Origin: Mariniphaga sp.
GTDB taxonomy: Bacteria; Bacteroidota; Bacteroidia; Bacteroidales; Prolixibacteraceae
Reading direction: 5' to 3'
Assembly (NCBI GenBank): GCA_019429205.1
Contig: JAHYIT010000004.1
Span: 1-64,000, forward strand
DNA: 64,000 nucleotides
Below, piece by piece: positions 52,541-62,057 of the stretch; the first letter of the stretch is position 1; each line of letters starts with the position of its first letter. Under the pieces are notes generated by a model. The model was given only the letters and a program-made list of their open reading frames with translations, was not told the DNA's origin and made no database searches. A program made the position numbers and the translations under genes.

Positions 52541-52572
52541 TAAAAAAGGAGAGCAATCACGTTGCGCTCCTT
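52541..52572 (-). terminator. Terminator of tRNA-Gln
   Basis: On the minus strand AAGGAG-C-GCA pairs with TGC-T-CTCCTT (one mismatch), followed by TTTT. It lies 10 bases after the tRNA 3' end. Confidence 0.7.
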
Positions 52573-52581
52573 CTCACTATG

Positions 52582-52654
52582 TTGACCCGTCAGGGCTCGA
52601 ACCTGAACTCTTCTGGACCAAAACCAGACGTGTTGCCAATTACACCACGGGTCA
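52582..52654 (-). tRNA. tRNA-Gln (anticodon UUG)
   Basis: On the minus strand a full cloverleaf can be drawn: acceptor TGACCCG/CGGGTCA, D stem GTGT/ACAC, anticodon stem TCTGG/CCAGA with loop TTTTGGT (anticodon TTG), variable AGAGT, T stem TCAGG/CCTGA with loop TTCGAGC, and discriminator A. The 3' CCA is not encoded. Confidence 0.95.
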
Positions 52655-52684
52655 ATCATTGATGCCTTTTTGTTAAAGACGGTG

Positions 52685-52692
52685 CAAAAATA
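52685..52692 (-). promoter_or_regulatory. -7 promoter box of tRNA-Gln
   Basis: The minus strand reads TATTTTTG, a TAnnTTTG match, about 30 bases upstream of the tRNA 5' end. Confidence 0.5.
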
Positions 52693-52797
52693 GAAATTTT
52701 TTTCTTTCAGGGGCTTTTGCCCGGTTTTTTTTACCGAATTGCTGTTTTGTTACTTTTGGATTAACTCCTGTAAGATTGGGGTGTTTTTATAAAACTG

Positions 52798-52805
52798 TAT
52801 ATTTG
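52798..52805 (+). promoter_or_regulatory. -7 promoter box of the GT117 gene
   Basis: TATATTTG lies 21 bases before the ATG at 52827; ATTG (52775-52778) lies 19 bases upstream, one base off the TTTG -33 box. A second match, TACTTTTG, is at 52751-52758. Confidence 0.5.
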
Positions 52806-52826
52806 TCCTGATTCATTAAAAGGCCA

Positions 52827-55800
52827 ATGTACCGGAAAAATACAATCAACATTATTTTGGGATGGGTGGTATTTCTGATTGCTTTCATCACCTATCTGCT
52901 TACCCTTGAACCAACTGCCAGTTGGTGGGATTGCAGCGAATTTATAATTAGCGCTTACAAACTGGAAGTTGGCCATCCGCCCGGTGCACCGTTTCATATT
53001 ATATTGGGCCGGTTTTTCAGCCTGTTTGCACCCGGTGTTTCGCAGGTTGCATTTATGGTTAACCTGCTGTCGGCACTGGCCAGCGCAGGAACTGTAATGT
53101 TGCTGTACTGGAGCATTGTCCACCTGGCCCGGAAACTTTTTCCCGAACAGCTCACCAAAGCTGAACAAATTGTTGTTTGGGGAAGCGGTCTGGTTGGTGC
53201 GCTGGCTTTCACTTTTACCGATTCATTCTGGTTTTCGGCGGTGGAAGGCGAAGTTTATGCGCTTTCCTCTTTTTTTACCGCTGCCGTATTTTGGGCAATT
53301 TTGAAATGGGAAAACGAAGCCGGACAAAAGTATGCCGACCGCTGGTTGATTCTAATCGCTTACCTGATGGGGCTTTCCACTGGTGTGCACTTACTCAACC
53401 TGCTGGCCATTCCGGCAATCGGTTTGGTTTATTATTTCAAAAAATATGAATTCACCTGGAAAGGAGTCATCGCAGCATTATTCATTTCTGCTTTGGTACT
53501 TTTCGGAATTCAGTATGTACTAATTCCCGACATCCCTAAACTGGCTTTTCTTTTCGATTTGTTTTTTGTGAATATTCTTGGATTGCCGTTCAACACAGGC
53601 ATGCTTGTATTTTTAGTACTGCTCGCAACAGGATTAGTTTGGGCAATTCGTTACACCCGGAAACGAAACCGGGTGGTTTGGAATACTGCAGTTACGGCTG
53701 TTGTTGTTATTCTGATTGGATATTCCACCTTTGCCCTGATCCTGATTCGCGCAGATGCCAATCCACCCATGAACCAAAACCACCCCGACAATGCTTTTGC
53801 CCTGCGCCGTTATTTGAACCGGGAACAATACGGAGACCGTCCATTGATTTACGGGCCTTATTTCAATGCAACAGCCATTGCCAGTTCCGGCGAGAAAAAA
53901 TATTACAATCAGGTGAATGGCAGGTACATAGTTACAGGAACTTCTGCCTCAAAAACGGTTTACGACAGCCGGATGAAAACCATATTCCCCCGAATGTACA
54001 GCAGCAGTCCGCAGCATGTTGAGGCTTACAAAAACTGGGGAAACGTAAAAGGAAAACCAGTCAGGGTGCGCGAAGGCGGCGAGGTTAAAACATTGATGAA
54101 ACCGACTTTTTCGGAAAACCTTCGTTTTTTCTTTACTTACCAGGTTGGGCACATGTATTTCAGGTATTTTATGTGGAATTTTGCCGGCCGCCAGAATGAT
54201 GCACAAGGTCATGGAAATTTTATGAACGGCAACTGGATTAGCGGTATCAATTTTCTGGATGAAGCCCGAATTGGTCCTCATGATAATTTGCCTGAGTTTA
54301 TGAAAAACGAACCGTCAAAAAATACCTATTATTTTCTGCCATTGTTGTTTGGGTTAATCGGGCTTTTTTATCAGTACAATCACAGCCGGAAAGGCAAAGA
54401 AGGATTTGCTGTGGTGATGACGCTCTTCATTTTAACAGGAATAGCCATTATTGTTTACCTCAACCAAACCCCCGTTCAGCCGCGCGAACGCGATTATGCC
54501 TACACAGGTTCGTTTTATGCCTTTGCCATTTGGATTGGGCTGGCTGTTCCGGCGCTTTTTTCAGCTCTGCAAAAAATAGTGAAAGGCGTTCCTAATGCTG
54601 TTTTAGTCATTTTGGGTTCACTGCTATTGGTTCCGGGAGTGCTGGCAACACAGAATTGGGATGACCACAATCGCTCAAACCGTTACATGACACGCGACTA
54701 TGCCGTAAACTATCTGGAATCGTGCGCACCAAACGCCATTTTACTTACTTATGGCGACAACGATACATTTCCGCTTTGGTATGTGCAGGAAGTGGAAGGT
54801 GTACGGACTGATATAAAAGTAGTCAATATCAGCTATCTGGGCATGGACTGGTACATCAGTCAGCATCGCATGGCTACTTACGAAGCAGAGCCCGTTCCGT
54901 TTTCTTTTGAGGAAAACCAATACTACACGGGAATTCGCGATGGCGTTTTCATCCAGGACCGGCTCAACCGGGCTGTCGATTTGCGCGACGCCATGGAATT
55001 TATGGGCAGTGACGATGAACGCACCAAAGCCGAAACCGCTGGTGGTCAAAAGGTCGATTATTTTCCTTCCAGTGAATTTTATCTGCCTGTAAACAAACAA
55101 AAAGTACTGGAAACCGGAACGATTCAACCGGAAGATGCCGCTTTAATTTCAGACACCGTCCAGTTTAAAATTAACAAAAGATACGTGACCAAAAGCGAAT
55201 GGGCTGTGCTGAACATGATTGCGGCCAACGACTGGGAACGCCCCATTTACATCGACCACAGCCTGTTATACACCAACAACATATTTTTTACCGACTGGCT
55301 GCAGTTCGAAGGATTGGCTTACCGTTTTGTGCCCGTCAAAACTGAAAGCCGCGCCATGAACACGGGGCATATCAATACAAGTATTCTTTATGAAAATGTG
55401 ATGAATAAATTCGTATGGGGAAATGTAAACCACCCGGATGTTTTTCTCGACGACTACAACAAAAAAGCCATTCGCATTATTCAGGCCCGGTACATGTTTG
55501 CCCGGCTGGCCGAAACTTTGGTAAACGAAGGCCAAAACCAAAAGGCCGAAGAGGTTATCGACAAAATGTTCGGATTGTTTCCCAACGAAAAAATGCCGCT
55601 AACCTACGATTCCTTTCCGGCTGTTGAACAATACTTCCGGTCGGGAGCCACTGAAAAAGGCATCGAAAAAGCCAGACAAATGGCCGAAAACGGGTTTGCC
55701 ATGCTGAACTATTACTTTTCGTTGCCGGAAAATTTTGCGCAAGCTGTTCAGGAAGAACAAGCCCGCGAAATGGGGAATATACAAAACCTGCTGGTACTTA

Positions 55801-55892
55801 CCCGAAGGTATGATTTACAGGATTTAAACAGTGAGATTGACGGGCGATTGCAGCAAATGATTCAGGAGCTTTCCGGCGAAATACAACAATGA
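52827..55892 (+). CDS. DUF2723 membrane protein, glycosyltransferase family 117 type
   Basis: 1021 residues. The N-terminal motif VVFLIAFITYLLTLEPTASWWDCSEFI contains the conserved W-D-x-x-E of DUF2723 (near residue 36-42), followed by GHPPGAPFH. About a dozen membrane helices run to residue 620. A large soluble part (about 620-1021) with TPR-like helices at the end follows (AETLVNEGQNQKAEEVIDKMFGLF). GT-C enzymes of this group are thought to transfer sugars, such as O-glycosylation of periplasmic proteins in Bacteroidota. The exact donor is not known. It has its own promoter and follows the tRNA in the opposite direction. Confidence 0.85.
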   Translation: MYRKNTINIILGWVVFLIAFITYLLTLEPTASWWDCSEFIISAYKLEVGHPPGAPFHIILGRFFSLFAPGVSQVAFMVNLLSALASAGTVMLLYWSIVHLARKLFPEQLTKAEQIVVWGSGLVGALAFTFTDSFWFSAVEGEVYALSSFFTAAVFWAILKWENEAGQKYADRWLILIAYLMGLSTGVHLLNLLAIPAIGLVYYFKKYEFTWKGVIAALFISALVLFGIQYVLIPDIPKLAFLFDLFFVNILGLPFNTGMLVFLVLLATGLVWAIRYTRKRNRVVWNTAVTAVVVILIGYSTFALILIRADANPPMNQNHPDNAFALRRYLNREQYGDRPLIYGPYFNATAIASSGEKKYYNQVNGRYIVTGTSASKTVYDSRMKTIFPRMYSSSPQHVEAYKNWGNVKGKPVRVREGGEVKTLMKPTFSENLRFFFTYQVGHMYFRYFMWNFAGRQNDAQGHGNFMNGNWISGINFLDEARIGPHDNLPEFMKNEPSKNTYYFLPLLFGLIGLFYQYNHSRKGKEGFAVVMTLFILTGIAIIVYLNQTPVQPRERDYAYTGSFYAFAIWIGLAVPALFSALQKIVKGVPNAVLVILGSLLLVPGVLATQNWDDHNRSNRYMTRDYAVNYLESCAPNAILLTYGDNDTFPLWYVQEVEGVRTDIKVVNISYLGMDWYISQHRMATYEAEPVPFSFEENQYYTGIRDGVFIQDRLNRAVDLRDAMEFMGSDDERTKAETAGGQKVDYFPSSEFYLPVNKQKVLETGTIQPEDAALISDTVQFKINKRYVTKSEWAVLNMIAANDWERPIYIDHSLLYTNNIFFTDWLQFEGLAYRFVPVKTESRAMNTGHINTSILYENVMNKFVWGNVNHPDVFLDDYNKKAIRIIQARYMFARLAETLVNEGQNQKAEEVIDKMFGLFPNEKMPLTYDSFPAVEQYFRSGATEKGIEKARQMAENGFAMLNYYFSLPENFAQAVQEEQAREMGNIQNLLVLTRRYDLQDLNSEIDGRLQQMIQELSGEIQQ

Positions 55893-55911
55893 TTTTATTG
55901 CAAAAATTATT

Positions 55912-56445
55912 TCACCTGATTTCTTTTGTTTGCTCAAGAAGTTTTTTTACCAACTTTTTCCCTCTCGAAACAATTCCCGGAGTTGGATGCAACTCCATTT
56001 CATGTTCAATAATGGACAGCAGTTCTGGCTTGAACCCGGGTTCTTTTTCGGAAATATTGAATAAAACCTGCATGGCATGTACCCGGTTGGCAACAGGTTC
56101 GCTGGACGAAGAAAAACATTCCAGGCAATAATCTACCAGAAAAGAATGGAATTTCCGCGGGAAATTGTGCTGACTGATTAGCTTGAGGTAATGCCTTTTT
56201 TTGCTGCTGTTTTTCTCTGTTTTAAGCCGCAGAATCATTTCAGGAATAAAGGGAGAGATCAACTCCTGATGGTTGTCGTTTATTTTGTCGGCAATATAAG
56301 CAGCCCGCCAGCTTTTGGGATGTTGTTCGTTAAACGCCAAATCTATAAGCAACCGTAACTTTCCCGGTTCCGATTCCAATTGCCGGACAAGCAGCGGGAG
56401 GTTTTCCCACGAAACAATCAGTTCGAGCAACTCTTCTTTGGTCAT
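55912..56445 (-). CDS. Hypothetical protein, HEAT-repeat-like
   Basis: 177 residues, all helical in appearance: LIVSWENLPLLVRQLESE, LIDLAFNEQHPKSWRAAYIADKI, FIPEMILRLKTEKNSSKKRHYLKLI, VANRVHAMQVLFNISEKEP. The ~40-residue repeated helical pairs with R/A-rich turns suggest a HEAT-like solenoid. There is no signal, so it is probably cytoplasmic. I do not recognise a named family. It ends 20 bases from the GT117 stop (convergent). Confidence 0.6.
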   Translation of the reverse strand: MTKEELLELIVSWENLPLLVRQLESEPGKLRLLIDLAFNEQHPKSWRAAYIADKINDNHQELISPFIPEMILRLKTEKNSSKKRHYLKLISQHNFPRKFHSFLVDYCLECFSSSSEPVANRVHAMQVLFNISEKEPGFKPELLSIIEHEMELHPTPGIVSRGKKLVKKLLEQTKEIR

Positions 56446-56482
56446 TTAAGTGTTTTTAGCAAAGATATCAGCTTCCTTTTAA

Positions 56483-56989
56483 TTAATCGAGAAACACATG
56501 GGGGAAAAGATGAACGACTCCCGATAAAACAGCAGCCCAGCCCACAATTGAGCACATCATATAAAATACCAGATGTCGGCGATGCCGGTAATATTTTCGG
56601 GCAAGAAATGCACCCAGCGGAATAGACAAAAGTACCGGTGTGCCAATAATAATTCCCCAAAAACCGTATGTTTTTCTGAACCGGACCAAAAAACGGTTTT
56701 TACGGGTGAATATTTTAATTTTCCTTCGTACTTTTTTGAGGGGAAAAAATTTACGATAACGGCGTTTTATAAATTGAGGCACCTGGTTACAAATGTATGG
56801 CCAAATAAAATTAAAAGCACGAATTACATATTTGCTCAGATAATAAAAAAACAAAAATCCACCCATGCCGCCGGCAAGAAGGGCCAATATGGCCTGCTCA
56901 AACTTCAGTCCGATAACCAGGGCGTAAGGCAGCGTATAAAAGTATTTTACCGAAGCCAGTAAAATTACATGTATAATTTTGAAAACCAT
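56483..56989 (-). CDS. Small polytopic membrane protein of unknown function
   Basis: 168 residues from the ATG at 56989 (MVFKIIHVILLASVKYF); an upstream ATG at 57037 is also in frame. Three to four hydrophobic segments (PYALVIGLKFEQAILALLAGGMGGFLFFY; GFWGIIIGTPVLLSIPLGAFLA; FYMMCSIVGWAAVLSGVVHLF) flank a very basic cytoplasmic loop (KRRYRKFFPLKKVRRKIKIF). Possibly a small exporter-type or scaffold protein; I do not recognise the family. Confidence 0.6.
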   Translation of the reverse strand: MVFKIIHVILLASVKYFYTLPYALVIGLKFEQAILALLAGGMGGFLFFYYLSKYVIRAFNFIWPYICNQVPQFIKRRYRKFFPLKKVRRKIKIFTRKNRFLVRFRKTYGFWGIIIGTPVLLSIPLGAFLARKYYRHRRHLVFYMMCSIVGWAAVLSGVVHLFPHVFLD

Positions 56990-57085
56990 AATCTTATAAA
57001 TCAAAAATGAAACGAAAGAAAGGCTCCTTTGTTTCAAAAAGAACAGGAAAAATTAAGTTCAGCGGAAAACTTTTTCAAACAGCCG

Positions 57086-58036
57086 TTAATTCACCATATT
57101 CTGGGGGTTTCCTTTCAAAAATGCTTCCAGGTTTTCTGTGGCAATTTCCATTAATCTTTCACGTGCTTCGGTGGTGGCCCAGGCGATGTGGGGTGTAATG
57201 TAGCAGTTTTTGGTCGAAAGCAGGGGATTATCGGGTGCGGGTGGTTCAGTGGACAACACATCGAGGCCGGCGCCTGCAATTCTGCCGGTGTTAAGTGCTT
57301 CTGCCAAATCGTTTTCGTTTATCAGCGGTCCGCGGCCGGTGTTGATTAAAATGGCTGAAGTTTTCATTTTATCAATGGCGGCTTTGTTAATAAAGCCTGC
57401 GTTTGCATTGGTTAAAGGACAGTTTATGCTGATAAAATCACTTTCAGCAAGCAACATGTCAAGGTCAACCTGCCGGGCATTCAGGTTTGTTTGTTTCCGG
57501 CTTCGATTCTGAAAAATAATATTCATGCCAAATGCCAATCCAATTTTTGCAACCGCCTGGCCAATCTGACCAAAACCAATTATTCCGAGTGTTTTGCCGG
57601 CCAGTTCGGTTTGCGGTGTGAGGTGATAACTGAAGTCAATGCTGTTGGCCCAGTCCCCGTTTTTCACCGATTCAGCATGTTTCGAAACATTTTGGACGAT
57701 ATGCAGGATGTGTGAAAACACCATTTGCGCCACAGATGCCGTGCTGTATGCCGGAATGTTGGTGACCACAATTCCCGCTTCGGTGGCGGCTTCCAAATCC
57801 ACCACATTATACCCAGTGGCTAAAACACCAATAAATTTCAGCCCGGGCAACTCACTGATTACTTCCCGGTTAAAAACAACTTTGTTGGTAAAAACCGCCT
57901 CAGCACCTTTGGCACGCTCCACGGTTTTTTCAGGCGGAGTTCGATCATGAATCATACATTCACCAAGTTCTTTTATTCCATCCCAGTTCAGGTCTCCGGG
58001 ATTGAGCGTATATCCATCGAGTACAACAATTTTCAT
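57086..58036 (-). CDS. D-2-hydroxyacid dehydrogenase, NAD-dependent
   Basis: 316 residues. The nucleotide-binding domain carries KTLGIIGFGQIGQAVAKIG (GxGxxG). The catalytic triad is seen: Arg in NTGRGPLINENDL, Glu in DVLSTEPPAPDNP and His in YITPHIAWAT. N-terminal substrate lid: FIGVLATGYNVVDLEAA. Most like glycerate or hydroxypyruvate reductases; substrate not certain. It stands alone, reading away from the CHRD gene. Confidence 0.88.
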   Translation of the reverse strand: MKIVVLDGYTLNPGDLNWDGIKELGECMIHDRTPPEKTVERAKGAEAVFTNKVVFNREVISELPGLKFIGVLATGYNVVDLEAATEAGIVVTNIPAYSTASVAQMVFSHILHIVQNVSKHAESVKNGDWANSIDFSYHLTPQTELAGKTLGIIGFGQIGQAVAKIGLAFGMNIIFQNRSRKQTNLNARQVDLDMLLAESDFISINCPLTNANAGFINKAAIDKMKTSAILINTGRGPLINENDLAEALNTGRIAGAGLDVLSTEPPAPDNPLLSTKNCYITPHIAWATTEARERLMEIATENLEAFLKGNPQNMVN

Positions 58037-58179
58037 GATGTTTAAATTAAATCTCCGAAAATAGAAATTTTGAAATTCATATCCATATTAAAATAAAAAA
58101 ATACTTTTTTGTATTTTATTTATAAAATCTTCGTAACTTACTCACAGGTATTTGATTATTAACTTTAAAATGAATGGTT

Positions 58180-58716
58180 ATGAAAAAGATTCTGTTTTTT
58201 CTCGTTTCGGCAGGATTCCTTCTTTTTACATCCTGCAACTCCTTAAGCCCGGTTGAGAATTTTGATGAAGATGTTGCGCTTAAAAAAGCAAAAATGGTTC
58301 AGAGCTTTAAGGCACATTTAAGTGGCGACCAGGAAGTGCCTCCTGTTGAAACCAATGCAACCGGACAGGCCAATTTTAAATTGAGTAAAGATGGTGATGC
58401 ACTCCATTTCAAACTGATTGTTGCCAATATTACTGATGTAAGAATGGCACATATTCATTTGGCCCCCGTGGGTGAAAACGGTGGTGTTGTGGTATGGTTA
58501 TATCCTGCAGGTCCTCCTCCGGAATTAATTGAAGGAAAAATCAATGGAATTCTTGCCGAAGGTGTAATTACAGCTGACAATCTGGGAGGTTCGCTTGCCG
58601 GAGAGCCCCTCGATGCACTTATCGATGAACTGGAAGCTGGAAATGCCTATGTGAATGTTCACACAAACGCTTATCCGGGTGGAGAAATCCGGGGGCAAAT
58701 AAGTGCGAATAATTGA
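58180..58716 (+). CDS. CHRD-domain lipoprotein
   Basis: 178 residues from the ATG at 58180. ILFFLVSAGFLLFTSCNS is a lipoprotein signal. After a short linker comes a CHRD domain: FKAHLSGDQEVPPVETNATGQANFKLSKDG, MAHIHLAPVGENGGVVVWLYP, and NAYVNVHTNAYPGGEIRGQI. This domain, named from chordin, is of unknown function in bacteria. The protein is anchored in a membrane and points to the periplasm or surface. Confidence 0.85.
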   Translation: MKKILFFLVSAGFLLFTSCNSLSPVENFDEDVALKKAKMVQSFKAHLSGDQEVPPVETNATGQANFKLSKDGDALHFKLIVANITDVRMAHIHLAPVGENGGVVVWLYPAGPPPELIEGKINGILAEGVITADNLGGSLAGEPLDALIDELEAGNAYVNVHTNAYPGGEIRGQISANN

Positions 58717-58729
58717 ATGTATTGTTTCC

Positions 58730-58778
58730 AAAAAAGGCCTTGTAAAAAGATAAATTCTTTTACAAGGCCTTTTTTTTG
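58730..58778. terminator. Bidirectional terminator between the CHRD gene and the M28 peptidase
   Basis: AAAAAGGCCTTGTAAAA pairs perfectly with TTTTACAAGGCCTTTTT around a short AT loop, about 17 bp. It has an A-run on one side and a T-run on the other, so it can stop transcription from both convergent genes. Confidence 0.92.
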
Positions 58779-58788
58779 GTTTATTTTT

Positions 58789-60333
58789 TTAATTATTGGC
58801 CATTGCAAAACCTACTAAATAGCACAGTTCAGCCACTTTTTTTATTTTATCGTAATTTATCCGTTCCGGCACATCGGTAACTTTATGGTAATCGGCAGTA
58901 TATCCGGTTGATAAATTCAATACGGGAACTTTATTCCGGTGAAAATGATAATGATCGCTGGAGTAGAAAAACCTTTCCGGTAACGAAAAGTCGGGAGTAA
59001 GATTTATTCCCAAACATGCTGCTTCAGTAATTTTTTTCAAATTCGGATCAAAATCGTTAACCAGTGCATAAATTTCATGGAATGGTTTTACCTGCTTTGG
59101 CGAGTGTGCCCAAACCGAATCCCGCGGTTCGTAAACCCTGCCTACCATATCGAGGTTTATACAGGCCACAGTTTTTTCGAGCGGGAAAACCGGATTTTTG
59201 CTGTAATATTCCGAACCAATTAATCCTACTTCTTCGGCAGTTACCCACAAAAAAACGATACTCCTTTTGGGTTTTTCTTCACTAAGTGTGAATGCTCTGG
59301 CTACTTCGAGTAGCGTTGCCGTTCCTGAAGCATTGTCGTCGGCGCCATTGTAAATTTCCCCGTTTTTAGTCATTCCCAGATGATCGTAGTGCGCCATAAA
59401 AACAACGCATTCTTCTTTCAAAACCGGGTCGCTGCCCTCCACAAATCCAATGATATTCCTACTTTTCTTTTCCTTCACTTTCATAGCCGATTTTAACTGA
59501 ATTTTGTTTTTCGAAACAAAAGAAACCGGCTTCCCCTTTTTTGCGATTTTTTGAAGTGTTTTTTTCCACCTGCCTTTTTTTCCTAAAATTGCATCCGCCA
59601 CGTCCGGAGTGGCAATCACAAGGTTGGTTTCATTTTCTGAACTGGTTTTTTCCAAAGAATAATTTGGTCTGTTAGCCCGGCGTGAAATCTGGTTAAACGT
59701 TTTATTCTCTTTATCCTGCACACTGGTAATTAAAATGACCGCCCTGGCTCCGGCATGAAATATTTTATCGGTTTTGTTACGTTCAAGACTGTTGTTCCAG
59801 TGATGTGAAAATTCTCCCTGAAAAGATTCTGGTGTTCCGGCAGATATCAGTACCACCTTATTTTTAAGTTCCAGGCCAGCCAATTCATCAAAATCCGAAT
59901 TTTCATCGTTCCATCCAAAACCGGCAAAAATAAGTTCCCCCTCCATTTCAACCACTTCTGACTTTTGATTGAAAAGAGCAAATTCGTTCCCCGAAAAAAC
60001 TTTTTCTTTTTTGTTACCAAATATTTTCAGAAAAGTGTTTTCTTCATCCCTACCCGATTCAAACAGTGCAAATTTTTGCGAATAGCCTTTTCCCATGTAT
60101 TGAAGGTCTGATTTTTCAATAGTTGCCACAAGGTAATCAGCAGTAATTTCCAACGCCGGAGTTTTACTTGAAAAACCCCTGCCCTGTAAACTATCTGATG
60201 ACAGAAAATTTATGTGGTTTGCCAACTCGCTTTTCGAAATGAATGGAAGTCTTAAATCCTGTGAAAAACCGGAACAGGATAGAAAGAGAAATATAGTGAA
60301 GAGAAATAAATTTTTATACCGTTTCAATTCCAT
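58789..60333 (-). CDS. M28-family aminopeptidase with PA domain
   Basis: 514 residues. The signal peptide (LFLFTIFLFLSCSGFSQ) may be lipoprotein type. A protease-associated insert (about 120-260) precedes the zinc core: MAHYDHLG (His), YNGADDNASGTATLLEVA (Asp), WVTAEEVGLIGSEYYS (Glu-Glu), NLDMVGR (Asp) and SSDHYHFHRNKVP (His). It removes amino acids or short peptides in the periplasm or outside. It ends against the shared terminator. Confidence 0.92.
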   Translation of the reverse strand: MELKRYKNLFLFTIFLFLSCSGFSQDLRLPFISKSELANHINFLSSDSLQGRGFSSKTPALEITADYLVATIEKSDLQYMGKGYSQKFALFESGRDEENTFLKIFGNKKEKVFSGNEFALFNQKSEVVEMEGELIFAGFGWNDENSDFDELAGLELKNKVVLISAGTPESFQGEFSHHWNNSLERNKTDKIFHAGARAVILITSVQDKENKTFNQISRRANRPNYSLEKTSSENETNLVIATPDVADAILGKKGRWKKTLQKIAKKGKPVSFVSKNKIQLKSAMKVKEKKSRNIIGFVEGSDPVLKEECVVFMAHYDHLGMTKNGEIYNGADDNASGTATLLEVARAFTLSEEKPKRSIVFLWVTAEEVGLIGSEYYSKNPVFPLEKTVACINLDMVGRVYEPRDSVWAHSPKQVKPFHEIYALVNDFDPNLKKITEAACLGINLTPDFSLPERFFYSSDHYHFHRNKVPVLNLSTGYTADYHKVTDVPERINYDKIKKVAELCYLVGFAMANN

Positions 60334-60456
60334 TCTAAAAAAATAATTTGCGATATTTAACAGTTTAAATGGCTAAAAATAATATTTCCCCATAAAACAG
60401 GAAGTAATCCGGACGTTATTATACATGAATCGAACAAACGAAAAATAAAATACAGA

Positions 60457-61926
60457 ATGATGAATCCAATAAAAGAACTTGCAAAAATTATCCTTGTTTT
60501 TACGGCAATTTTAATGGTACCGTCGTGTGCGGTAAATCCGGTTACCGGCAAAAAACAACTCATGCTAATGTCTGAAGCACAGGAAATTGAGATGGGCAAA
60601 CAATATGACCCACAGGTGATTTCCACCTTTGGCCAATATCAGGATGACCAACTGCTTCAGTTTATTCAAATAAAAGGTGAGGAAATGGGTAAACTTTCCC
60701 ACAGACCGAACCTGCAATATCATTTCAGAATTCTGGACACTCCGGTTATTAACGCATTTGCAGTTCCGGGCGGGTACATTTATTTGACCCGCGGAATTTT
60801 GGCACAGTTTAACAACGAAGCCGAACTGATGGGTGTTTTGGGCCACGAAATGGGACACATTACGGCCCGACATACCGTGAGCAACCAAAGTAAACAGCAA
60901 TTGGGTCAGTTGATTCTTATTGGCGGAATGATTGCTTCTGAAGAATTTCGTGATTTTGCCGGCTATGCCATGCAGGGAATGCAGTTGCTTTTTCTGAAAT
61001 TCAGCCGCGATAATGAACGCGAAGCCGATCAGCTTGGTGTGGAATATGCTTCAAAAATTCAATACGATGCCCAAAAAATGGCTGATTTTTTCAATGTGCT
61101 GAAAAAAATGAACATGGCCAGCAGTCATGGCGGAATTCCCACATTTCTTTCTACTCACCCTGATCCGGGCGATCGCTACAATGCAGTTACACAGCAAGCC
61201 AGCGAATGGAAAACGAACCTGGGCTATTCCGACTGGAAAATAAACGAAACCAGCTACCTTCAAATGATAGACGGGATGGTTTACGGAGAAGATCCACGGC
61301 AGGGGTATGTTGACAGCAACGTTTTTTATCATCCGGAAATGAAATTCAGTTTTCCGGTTCCGGCAGGCTGGAAACTGGAGAATTCTCCCCTCCAGGTTCA
61401 AATGGCACCGGAAGACGGGCGGGCCATGATGGTTTTTATGCTGGCTCAGCAAAAGTCAGCGCAGGAAGCTGCAGAAGCCACCCTTCAGGAATTAAAACTG
61501 ACTGTGCTTGAAACAAAACGCGAAATGGTAAATGGCCTGCCTGCCGTTGCGGCCATTTCGCAGCAGGTGTCGCAAAACCAGCAAACCGGCCAGCAGCAAG
61601 CCTTAAAAGTAATGTCGTATTTTATTGAATACGGTGGGCAGGTTTACGTTTTTCACGGGGTTTCAAGCGATGCTGACTTCAATTCTTTTGCCAGATTATT
61701 TGAATCAACTATGAAAAGTTTTAACCAGTTAACCGACGCATCAAAGCTCAATGTTAATCCCAAACGAATCCGGATTAAAAAAGTACAACAAAACGGAACA
61801 CTGGCCGAGGCATTTCGTTATTTTGGTGTTCCGCAAAACAAAATGAACGAACTTGCACTGCTTAATAACCTGGAACTTTCAGACTTGATTCAAAGTGGCA
61901 AACTCCTCAAAATAGTCGGAGAATAA
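60457..61926 (+). CDS. M48-family metallopeptidase, lipoprotein with LysM-like tail
   Basis: 489 residues. The signal (IILVFTAILMVPSCAVN) ends in a lipobox. MSEAQEIEMGKQ opens the family; VLGHEMGHITARH is the HExxH zinc site, and FSRDNEREADQLGVEYA supplies the third ligand (Glu) as in BepA-type peptidases. Unlike BepA there is no TPR domain; instead a ~150-residue middle region and a C-terminal LysM-like unit (NGTLAEAFRYFGVPQNKMNELALLNN). It probably acts on outer-membrane or envelope proteins. Stand-alone gene, divergent from M28. Confidence 0.88.
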   Translation: MMNPIKELAKIILVFTAILMVPSCAVNPVTGKKQLMLMSEAQEIEMGKQYDPQVISTFGQYQDDQLLQFIQIKGEEMGKLSHRPNLQYHFRILDTPVINAFAVPGGYIYLTRGILAQFNNEAELMGVLGHEMGHITARHTVSNQSKQQLGQLILIGGMIASEEFRDFAGYAMQGMQLLFLKFSRDNEREADQLGVEYASKIQYDAQKMADFFNVLKKMNMASSHGGIPTFLSTHPDPGDRYNAVTQQASEWKTNLGYSDWKINETSYLQMIDGMVYGEDPRQGYVDSNVFYHPEMKFSFPVPAGWKLENSPLQVQMAPEDGRAMMVFMLAQQKSAQEAAEATLQELKLTVLETKREMVNGLPAVAAISQQVSQNQQTGQQQALKVMSYFIEYGGQVYVFHGVSSDADFNSFARLFESTMKSFNQLTDASKLNVNPKRIRIKKVQQNGTLAEAFRYFGVPQNKMNELALLNNLELSDLIQSGKLLKIVGE

Positions 61927-62057
61927 CCGTTACCATCGCTTTTCCATGGAAGCTGTTTCCGGGAAAAATAACACGAATATTATTATCAGGAGGAGGTTTG
62001 TTGGGAAAGACGGATGCAAATTTTTATCTTAGCCTACCATTTTTAATATTGAATTGA

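Noticed and set aside
58089-58140. Promoter before the CHRD gene
   Set aside because: TTTG and AT-rich sequence are present but no TAnnTTTG at the right distance.
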